Shown in pieces: positions 8,471 to 15,284 of a stretch of DNA of 21,636 nucleotides. Every line of letters starts with the position of its first letter. Position 1 is the stretch's first letter. This DNA comes from DASWVC01 sp036401335 (GTDB taxonomy: Bacteria; Verrucomicrobiota; Verrucomicrobiia; Chthoniobacterales; JAFAMB01), in NCBI GenBank assembly GCA_036401335.1, contig DASWVC010000164.1, forward strand, positions 1 to 21,636, in the 5' to 3' direction. The notes below the pieces were generated by a model, which was not told the DNA's origin, searched no databases, and worked only from the letters and a program-made list of their open reading frames with translations. The translations under genes were made by a program, and so were the position numbers.

Positions 8471-8499
8471 TTGCTAGACGATTCGAATCCGGTTATACT
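8471..8499 (+). promoter_or_regulatory. Candidate sigma70-type promoter of arc-dop
   Basis: TTGCTA (8471-8476), a 17-base spacer and TATACT (8494-8499) match the consensus hexamers at 4/6 and 5/6 positions with ideal spacing. Transcription would start near 8506, giving a leader of about 24 bases before the arc ATG at 8530. It lies in the divergent region shared with the cobalamin-riboswitch leader. Confidence 0.55.
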
Positions 8500-8529
8500 G
8501 TCCAGAGCGGAGTGACCAAGAAGTAAGAC

Positions 8530-10203
8530 ATGAACGACGATAGCTCGCCCGACTTTAACGGTTTTGGTTCGGAACCTGCGACCCCGCTGAACGCGATCGA
8601 ACGGCTCATTGCAAGCCTTCCTCCGGGAAACCCGATTCGCAGTGAATTGATCGATCTTCGTTCCGGCGTTGCAGACCAAGAAGAGATGATTGCGGAGGCT
8701 CGGCAAACGATCGAGAAACTGGATGAGGTGATCAAGAAGGTGACCTCTCCAGCGAACCGGATCGGCACCTACCTCGGCACTCCCAACAAAGAAACGGCCC
8801 AGATCGTGGTTGGTGGATCGGATTATTATTGCAATGCCGATCCTCGCATCCATTTGGCCAAGTTGAAGAAGGGCACGCGCGTCCTTGTCAACGAAGCTTA
8901 CGTGATCGTGGGCGACCTCGGCTACGACCTTAGCGGCCCCGTGACAAAGATCAGCGAGGTGCTCGGAACCGACCGGCTGCGCGTAGGGACTGAACACGGG
9001 GTGCAATCTCTGGTTCTGCAGCGTTCACAGGACCTTCTAAAAACCAATCTGAAGGTCGGTGATGAGGTGCGGGTGGATCCCAATTACCGGGTGGCAATCG
9101 AAGTCCTTACCCAGGCCAAGACCCAGGATTATTACCTTGAGTCGGTGCCGGAAATTCCATGGGAGAAAGTCGGGGGCCAGGAACAAGCCTTGACGGCCAT
9201 CAAGGACGCCATTGAGTTGCCGTTGCTGCACGCTGACCTGTTCGCCCGTTTTCAGCACCAAACGCCCAAGGGCTTCCTGCTCTACGGTCCGCCAGGATGC
9301 GGCAAAACGCTGATCGGCAAAGCCACCGCCTTTAACCTGACCCGGCAGTTGACGGAGAAAACCGGCCAGGACATGCAGCAGTTCTTCATGCACATCAAAG
9401 GACCGGAAATCCTCAACATGTGGGTCGGCGAGTCCGAGCGGATGGTGCGTGAGATTTTTGCGACGGCGCGTGAAAAACGGAAGGAAGGTTTTCTGCCCTT
9501 TATCTTCATCGATGAAGCGGAAAGCATCCTTGGCACGCGCCGGGCGGGCCGGCACTCCAATATCCTGTCGACCCTGGTGCCGATGTTCTGCACGGAAATG
9601 GACGGGATTGAGTCCTTGAACGAAATCGTCATCATCCTTGCCTCGAACCGTGCCGACCTGATCGATCCCGCCATTTTACGCCCGGGACGGATTGACCGGA
9701 AAATCAAGGTGAATCGCCCAGATAAAGAATCTGCTCGCGAGATTTACAAGATCTACCTGAGCGAGGACCTTCCGTACGATCCAGCCCTGGTCTTGAAAGC
9801 CGGTGGAATCACCGCAGCCGTTCAGCACTTGGTCGCTAAAACGGTCGATACCCAATTCGCGAGGCGCGAGGACAACCGATTCCTGGAGGTGACCCTCCGG
9901 AGTGGCAAAAAAGAGCTGTTGTACCGGGGTGACCTCGTTAGCGGTGCCATCATTGCCTCCATCGTGGAGCGGGCTAAAGAGCTTGCCATCAAACGGGCCA
10001 TCAGTTCGCTGGAAGAAGAGGGGATCAGCGAGTCGGACCTTCTGGTGGCCTTGGCCACGGAATACGCAAACAACGACATCTTTCCTCCAACGGACATAGT
10101 GGAAGACTGGCTGAAGCTGATTGATTACGACTCGGATAACGTGGTCCGCGTGCTGCCGGTGCGTACCGGAGGCAAGCCTAACGCCTTATCGGATGTCATT
10201 TAA
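8530..10203 (+). CDS. arc: ARC/Mpa-like proteasome-associated AAA+ ATPase
   Basis: Hexameric AAA+ unfoldase of the ARC/Mpa family, which in Actinobacteria recognises pupylated proteins and feeds them to the 20S proteasome. The 557-aa protein has an acidic N-terminus, a short coiled coil at about 45-75 (GVADQEEMIAEARQTIEKLD), two OB-type beta domains at about 78-200 (VLVNEAYVIVGDLGYD, VGDEVRVDPNYRV), and one AAA+ module: Walker A GPPGCGKT at 253-260, pore loop NMWVGE with Trp as the aromatic, Walker B FIFIDEAES with Asp328/Glu329, and arginine-finger block RPGRIDRK. The C-terminus ends NALSDVI and has no GQYL tail, so 20S docking is not supported by sequence. It is followed by dop with which it almost overlaps. 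Mpa of Mycobacterium is longer (609 aa). Confidence 0.92.
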   Translation: MNDDSSPDFNGFGSEPATPLNAIERLIASLPPGNPIRSELIDLRSGVADQEEMIAEARQTIEKLDEVIKKVTSPANRIGTYLGTPNKETAQIVVGGSDYYCNADPRIHLAKLKKGTRVLVNEAYVIVGDLGYDLSGPVTKISEVLGTDRLRVGTEHGVQSLVLQRSQDLLKTNLKVGDEVRVDPNYRVAIEVLTQAKTQDYYLESVPEIPWEKVGGQEQALTAIKDAIELPLLHADLFARFQHQTPKGFLLYGPPGCGKTLIGKATAFNLTRQLTEKTGQDMQQFFMHIKGPEILNMWVGESERMVREIFATAREKRKEGFLPFIFIDEAESILGTRRAGRHSNILSTLVPMFCTEMDGIESLNEIVIILASNRADLIDPAILRPGRIDRKIKVNRPDKESAREIYKIYLSEDLPYDPALVLKAGGITAAVQHLVAKTVDTQFARREDNRFLEVTLRSGKKELLYRGDLVSGAIIASIVERAKELAIKRAISSLEEEGISESDLLVALATEYANNDIFPPTDIVEDWLKLIDYDSDNVVRVLPVRTGGKPNALSDVI

Positions 10204-10231
10204 GCTTTACCCGCTGGCCACGCACCTTGGC

Positions 10232-11758
10232 ATGAGACGCGTTTTTGGGATTGAGACTGAGTACGGCATAACGGTCAACGGAGTGGAGACGGTGGATGTG
10301 GTGGCAGAGTCCATCGAGCTCGTGCGGTGCTACACAGAGCATGGCGCGATGCAAAAATGGGACTATGACCTTGAGGACCCCCACCAGGATGCGCGTGGTT
10401 TCCGGGCCGACACCCTGATGCAGGACACCGATGAGTCCGCTTATTACGAGCTGGACAAGAATCGGCCCCTTAGCTTTGAGGAGATCAAGAGTGACTTGGT
10501 CCTCAGCAACGGGGCCCGTTTTTACAACGACCACGCGCACCCGGAATATTCCACGCCGGAATGCACCAGCCTCCGTGAAATCGTGGCCCAGGACAAAGCC
10601 GGCGAGCGGATCCTGGCGGAGTGCGTGCGGCGCCGAAATAAAAAGATTGCGCCGGAACGGGAAGTCCGTCTGTACAAAAATAACACCGATTTTATCGGTC
10701 ACAGTTACGGGTGCCACGACAACTACCTGATGAGCCGCACGGTGCCGTGGGATCGCCTCGTCTCCGAGGTCGTGCCGTTCCTGATTACCCGCCAGATCTA
10801 TGCGGGAGCCGGCAAGCTCGGCGTGGAGGGGGAGGGGGCCACCGGGCAACCTGGCATTTTCCAGATCTCCCAGCGCGCAGATTTTTTCAGTGTTCTTGTC
10901 AGCATCGACACGATGAACCGGCGCCCCATCGTCAATACCCGGGATGAGCCCCACGCCGATCCAGGCAAATACCGGCGTTTTCACGTAATCGTCGGGGATT
11001 CCAACATGAGCGAGTTTGCCACGGCGTTGAAGCTGGGCGTGATGTCGCTCGTGCTTGAACTCATCGAGAAACGAGAGGCACCCCAGCTCGAGGTGGCGCA
11101 ACCGGTGGATGCCACCAAATCCATCAGCCGCGACCAGAGTTTTTCCTGGATCGTCGAGCTTAAAGATGGCCGCAAGATCTCTGCGGTCGACATTCAACGC
11201 ATGTACCTGGAGAAGGCCCTTCGCTTCTGCGACCGCACCGATCCGGAAGTCGACTGGCTCCTTACAGAATGGGAAAAGGTTTTGAACGATTTGGACATTG
11301 ATGTCATGCGGTGCGTCGACCGGATCGATTGGGCGGCCAAACGCTACCTTCTAAACACGTTCAAAGAGGAGGAGAAACTCGAGTGGACAGATCCCTGGCT
11401 TCAATCGATCGACCTCGAGTACCATAACATTGCCTGGGAACAAGGTTTGCACTACGAGTTGCTTCGTCAGGACCGAATGCAGCGGGTTTTGTCTGAAGAA
11501 GACATCAAGGTGGCGATCTTCAATCCGCCGGAAAGTACCCGCGCTTATTTCCGAGGTCGGGCGGTTGCCAGGTTTAATCCGCAGATTCAGACCATCCATT
11601 GGGACGAGATTGTTTTTGCCCAGAACGGGCAGCAGTACCGCGTTTCGTTTAACCATGCATCCGATGATTCTCGCCTGGCGGCGCTGAATGCTTCCATGCG
11701 CGATGCAGCAGGTTACGAAGATTTGATCAAGCGGTTGCATGCCGTCGACGGCCGTTAA
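10232..11758 (+). CDS. dop: Dop: Pup deamidase/depupylase
   Basis: Member of the Dop/PafA family (glutamine-synthetase-like fold). Dop deamidates the C-terminal Gln of Pup and removes Pup from substrates. From ATG 10232 the protein is 508 aa, starting MRRVFGIETEYGI, the usual N-terminus of the family. Visible blocks are the Dop-specific insertion WDYDLEDPHQDARGF (about 43-57), absent in PafA, GARFYNDHAHPEYSTPEC with the catalytic Asp at about 100, LYKNNTDFIGHSYGCHDNYL, RPIVNTRDEPHAD, and YRRFHVIVGDSNMSE. The insertion is why I call Dop rather than the ligase PafA. An in-frame ATG at 10193 overlaps the arc stop and would add 13 residues; neither start has a strong ribosome site. Cotranscription with arc is very likely. 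Confidence 0.92.
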   Translation: MRRVFGIETEYGITVNGVETVDVVAESIELVRCYTEHGAMQKWDYDLEDPHQDARGFRADTLMQDTDESAYYELDKNRPLSFEEIKSDLVLSNGARFYNDHAHPEYSTPECTSLREIVAQDKAGERILAECVRRRNKKIAPEREVRLYKNNTDFIGHSYGCHDNYLMSRTVPWDRLVSEVVPFLITRQIYAGAGKLGVEGEGATGQPGIFQISQRADFFSVLVSIDTMNRRPIVNTRDEPHADPGKYRRFHVIVGDSNMSEFATALKLGVMSLVLELIEKREAPQLEVAQPVDATKSISRDQSFSWIVELKDGRKISAVDIQRMYLEKALRFCDRTDPEVDWLLTEWEKVLNDLDIDVMRCVDRIDWAAKRYLLNTFKEEEKLEWTDPWLQSIDLEYHNIAWEQGLHYELLRQDRMQRVLSEEDIKVAIFNPPESTRAYFRGRAVARFNPQIQTIHWDEIVFAQNGQQYRVSFNHASDDSRLAALNASMRDAAGYEDLIKRLHAVDGR

Positions 11759-12129
11759 CCCTCTCCGGCTTAAACCGGCGTGGCGTGGCGTGCGCGGTGG
11801 CGCCGGTGGGCCCGCTTAAAACGGGGCGGAAGGTGCCAGAAAGCGGCTTGGCGGCACGTGCACAAAAGCGGAGGCGAAGTTGCTTTTCTTGCAAAATGCA
11901 CTATGGTGCGACCTGGTTTGAGGGCGTCGGCGGGGTGCAATTCCGCGAACGCTTGACCCGGTTTCGCTTACCGCGGAGCTGGGGGCCTCTGAGTCGCACG
12001 GTGAAACCTGCGGCGGGGGACGGCGTCCAAGAAATTCCGTTGGGAATACTTGGGCGGGGTGGACCGGTTCACGGCCGGAATAGAGTTGTGCACCCTGGGG
12101 ACGGGGCCCGGTACGAACACTAGGAAAAC
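11759..12129. other. Intergenic region between dop and clpB; no Pup gene seen
   Basis: This is where pup and the 20S subunit genes often follow dop. Plus-strand frames were checked for a short acidic/disordered protein ending in GGE, GGQ or the UBact-type R[T/S]G[E/Q], and none was found. The 112-codon frame at 11785-12123 has Cys/Trp/Arg-rich composition unlike its neighbours and is probably not a gene. The interval probably holds the clpB promoter. Confidence 0.6.
11880..11907 (+). promoter_or_regulatory. Weak candidate promoter for clpB
   Basis: TTGCTT (11880-11885), a 16-base spacer and TATGGT (11902-11907) give a moderate sigma70-like match about 220 bases upstream of clpB. No CIRCE-type inverted repeat and no convincing heat-shock sigma site was seen. 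Confidence 0.25.
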
Positions 12130-14733
12130 ATGCGAACAGATCGCTTTACGGCCAAGATGCAGGAGGGTCTGCAGGAGAGTCAGACCCTGGCCTCGAGCCT
12201 GCAGCACCAGGAACTCACCCCGGAGCACCTTTTTCTCGCGCTGCTGCGGCAGCCCGACGGGGTGGTCCGTCCGCTTTTTGAAAAGATGCAGGTCCGGCCT
12301 CAGGCCATTGAGGAACTGCTGCAACAGGAGCTTGCCAAAAAGCCGAAAGTATCCGGCGCGGCTGAACCATTCCTCGGGAACGACCTGCGGACCGCACTGA
12401 ACGGGTCGGAACAGGAGATGGCGCGTCTGAAAGACGAGTACGTCAGCGTCGAGCATTTTCTGCTTGCCCTTACGGATTCGCAAAGCCGGGCCGGCGCAAT
12501 TCTGAAGATGGCGGGAGTGACCCGCGACCGGCTCATGCAGGCTTTGCAAGCCGTGCGCGGATCGCAGAAGGTCACAGACCAAAACCCCGAGGGTAAATAC
12601 CAATCCCTGGAGAAATACGGGCGCGACCTTACTGACGCGGCCCGCAAAGGCAAAATTGATCCGGTGATCGGCCGGGACGACGAGATCCGCCGGGTGATGC
12701 AGGTGTTATCGCGCCGGACCAAGAACAACCCGGTCCTGATCGGTGACCCGGGCGTGGGCAAGACGGCCATCGTGGAAGGTTTGGCACGGCGCATTGTGAG
12801 CGGAGACGTGCCGGAAGGGCTGAAGCAGAAGCGAATCATCGCGATGGACTTGGGGTCGATGATTGCAGGGGCAAAATACCGGGGCGAATTTGAGGATCGG
12901 CTTAAAGCGTTCCTGAAAGAGGTCACCGACTCAAACGGTGAGATCATCCTGTTCATCGACGAGTTGCACACGATTGTTGGGGCTGGGGCGGCCGAAGGCG
13001 CGGTCGACGCCTCCAATTTGCTGAAACCGCAGCTTGCGCGCGGCGAACTGCGGACGATCGGCGCCACTACGCTCGATGAATACCGCAAGTACATCGAGAA
13101 AGACGCGGCACTGGAACGCCGGTTTCAACCGGTTAAGGTCAACGAACCGAGCGTGGAGGACACGATCGCGATTCTGCGCGGCCTGAAAGAGCGATACGAA
13201 GTCCACCATGGGGTGCGCATCCAGGACGCCGCCCTGGTGGCGGCGGCCATGCTGAGCCATCGTTACATTTCGGACCGGTTCCTGCCCGACAAGGCGGTCG
13301 ATCTTGTGGATGAAGCTGCCTCCCGCCTGAAGATTGAGCTTGATTCCATGCCGACCGAAATCGACCAGATTGAACGGCAGGTAATGCAGCTTGAGATGGA
13401 ACGGCAGGCGTTGCGCAAAGAAAAGGACGAGGCGAGCCAACAGCGGTTGTCTCGCCTGGAAAAGGAGTTGTCGGATCTGAAGGAGGAAAGCTCACGTTTG
13501 AAGGCCCAATGGCAGAGCGAAAAACAAGTCATCGACGAATCCCGGAAACTGCAAACGGAGATCGAAGGCATGCGGGTGGCCTTGGAGCAGGCGCAGCGCC
13601 GCGGCGATCTGGCCAAGGCAAGTGAAATCCAGTACGGCCGGATCCCGGAACTTACCCGGAAGCTGACCGAGCATAACCGGCGGCTGGGTGATCTTCAGAA
13701 AACGCAACAAATTTTGAAGGAAGAGGTCACGGAAGAGAACATTGCAGAGGTGGTTTCCAGCTGGACAGGCATTCCGGTATCGCGCCTGCAGGAAGGCGAG
13801 CGGGAAAAGCTGATCCACATGGAAGACCGCCTGATGCAACGGGTCGTGGGGCAACGGGAGGCGATCATCGCCGTGTCCAACGCAGTCCGGCGCGCCCGGG
13901 CCGGGTTGCAGGACGAAAACCGGCCCATCGGTTCCTTCATCTTTCTCGGCCCGACGGGCGTTGGGAAGACGGAACTGAGCCGGGCATTGGCCGAGTTCCT
14001 TTTCGACGACGAGAACGCCATGGTCCGGCTTGACATGAGCGAGTACATGGAAAAGCACACCGTTGCCCGCCTGATTGGCGCACCTCCAGGCTACGTCGGG
14101 TACGAGGAAGGAGGTCAACTGACGGAAGCCGTCCGCCGCAAACCGTATTCTGTAGTCCTCTTCGATGAAATCGAAAAGGCCCACCCGGACGTGTTCAACG
14201 TGCTGTTGCAGGTGTTAGACGATGGACGGATCACAGACGGCCAAGGACGGACGGTCGACTTCAAGAACGTGGTCATCATCATGACAAGCAACATCGGCAG
14301 CCAGTTTATCATCGATGGAAGTGATCAGGCCGAGCGTGACCGGCGAGTCCTGGAGGCACTGCGCGCACACTTCCGGCCCGAGTTTTTGAACCGGGTTGAC
14401 GACATCATCACCTTTGATCGGCTAACGGAACCGGAACTGGCGCGGATCGTGGACCTGCAGTTGCAAAGGGTTGCCCGCCGCTTGCTGCAGCAGAACATTG
14501 AACTCCACCTGGACGAAGCCGCCGAGCGGTTGGTCGCGCGGGAAGGCCACGATCCGGTGTACGGGGCGAGGCCCCTGAAGCGTGCGGTGCAACGTTTAAT
14601 CCTGGACCGCCTGAGCCTGGGACTGCTCGAAGGGAGTTTTCACCCGGGCGACCGTATCGAAGGCACGGTTGTAGACGGCGAGCTTGTGTTCAAGCGTACG
14701 TCCGTGGGGGATGCGCAGCCGGCTCCAGTGTAA
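12130..14733 (+). CDS. clpB: ClpB disaggregase
   Basis: Hexameric Hsp100 chaperone that pulls polypeptides out of aggregates together with DnaK/DnaJ/GrpE in the cytoplasm. The 867-aa length is normal for ClpB. It has the N-terminal double Clp repeat domain (MRTDRFTAKMQEGLQESQTL to about 145), a first AAA+ domain with Walker A GDPGVGKT at 205-212 and ILFIDELHTIVGAGAAEGAV, the coiled-coil middle domain (about 405-530) that separates ClpB from ClpA, and a second AAA+ domain with GPTGVGKT at 607-614 and VVLFDEIEKAHPDVFNVLLQ. There is no ClpP-docking IGF/L loop that I can see, as expected for ClpB. An AGGAAAA lies just upstream of the ATG. It follows arc-dop on the same strand after 371 bases and is probably transcribed separately. 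Confidence 0.97.
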   Translation: MRTDRFTAKMQEGLQESQTLASSLQHQELTPEHLFLALLRQPDGVVRPLFEKMQVRPQAIEELLQQELAKKPKVSGAAEPFLGNDLRTALNGSEQEMARLKDEYVSVEHFLLALTDSQSRAGAILKMAGVTRDRLMQALQAVRGSQKVTDQNPEGKYQSLEKYGRDLTDAARKGKIDPVIGRDDEIRRVMQVLSRRTKNNPVLIGDPGVGKTAIVEGLARRIVSGDVPEGLKQKRIIAMDLGSMIAGAKYRGEFEDRLKAFLKEVTDSNGEIILFIDELHTIVGAGAAEGAVDASNLLKPQLARGELRTIGATTLDEYRKYIEKDAALERRFQPVKVNEPSVEDTIAILRGLKERYEVHHGVRIQDAALVAAAMLSHRYISDRFLPDKAVDLVDEAASRLKIELDSMPTEIDQIERQVMQLEMERQALRKEKDEASQQRLSRLEKELSDLKEESSRLKAQWQSEKQVIDESRKLQTEIEGMRVALEQAQRRGDLAKASEIQYGRIPELTRKLTEHNRRLGDLQKTQQILKEEVTEENIAEVVSSWTGIPVSRLQEGEREKLIHMEDRLMQRVVGQREAIIAVSNAVRRARAGLQDENRPIGSFIFLGPTGVGKTELSRALAEFLFDDENAMVRLDMSEYMEKHTVARLIGAPPGYVGYEEGGQLTEAVRRKPYSVVLFDEIEKAHPDVFNVLLQVLDDGRITDGQGRTVDFKNVVIIMTSNIGSQFIIDGSDQAERDRRVLEALRAHFRPEFLNRVDDIITFDRLTEPELARIVDLQLQRVARRLLQQNIELHLDEAAERLVAREGHDPVYGARPLKRAVQRLILDRLSLGLLEGSFHPGDRIEGTVVDGELVFKRTSVGDAQPAPV

Positions 14734-14808
14734 CCCGATCCATCCGCAGCCCTGCTCCCGGCTTTGCCAAGCGCTAATTAACGACCAGCACCGTTCGCCA
14801 ATCATCCT

Positions 14809-15090
14809 ATGAAGTCAGCTTACGAACTCGCCATGGAACGCCTGCAGAAGCAATCGCCCTCCGCCCCTTTGACCGCGGAGCAAAAAGCTCAGATTGCGGA
14901 AATCGATTCTTTATACCGGGCAAAGGTGGCGGAGAAAGAATTGTTCCTGGCGGAGCAGATCCGCCGTGAAGAGCAGGCCGGAGCGTCCGCGGAAGTGGAC
15001 CGGTTAACGCAGCAATTGGCGTCGGAAATCCGACGATTGCAGGATGATTGCGAACAGAAGAAGGGCAGGGTCCGTGCCGGCCAGGACTGA
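14809..15090 (+). CDS. Small coiled-coil protein, 93 aa
   Basis: Begins MKSAYELAMERLQKQSPSAP and is almost entirely helical and highly charged (KVAEKELFLAEQIRREEQ, LASEIRRLQDDCEQKKG), with a heptad-like pattern from about residue 25 to the end. No Cys pair motif, signal peptide or membrane segment. From memory, proteins with this MKSAYELAMERL start are conserved hypothetical proteins in Verrucomicrobiota; no function is known to me. It starts 75 bases after clpB on the same strand and may be cotranscribed. The C-terminus reads GRVRAGQD, one residue away from the Gly-Gln ending of Pup-like tags, probably by chance. Confidence 0.75.
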   Translation: MKSAYELAMERLQKQSPSAPLTAEQKAQIAEIDSLYRAKVAEKELFLAEQIRREEQAGASAEVDRLTQQLASEIRRLQDDCEQKKGRVRAGQD

Positions 15091-15284
15091 CCGACGCACC
15101 CGGTCCGCTTGCCCATCCGGCCAGATTCACGCCTCCTTGCCGCGGCTTTTGGCAGCGCCACCAGTCCCTTCGTGCCCTCCGGCAGGGGAGCTTGTTTTCA
15201 GCCGCTCGTGCCCGCATCCCAGGTGGCGGCAGGCAAGGGACTGCCGGCCCGGCCGGTTACCATTGCTCAATTAGGAGCAGACAT

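Noticed and set aside
8347..9006. Long minus-strand frame over the start of arc
   Set aside because: Shadow of the arc gene, which has clear AAA+ motifs in the plus frame.
11785..12123. 112-codon plus-strand frame between dop and clpB, considered as a Pup/UBact candidate
   Set aside because: It is rich in Cys, Trp and Arg, lacks the acidic disordered character of Pup, and ends RYEH, not GGE/GGQ or RTGE-like. No good ribosome site.
15048..15284. N-terminal extension of the membrane glycosyltransferase-like ORF
   Set aside because: Pro/Arg/Gly-rich, no resemblance to a protein domain, overlaps the preceding gene, while TTG 15285 has a strong ribosome binding site.
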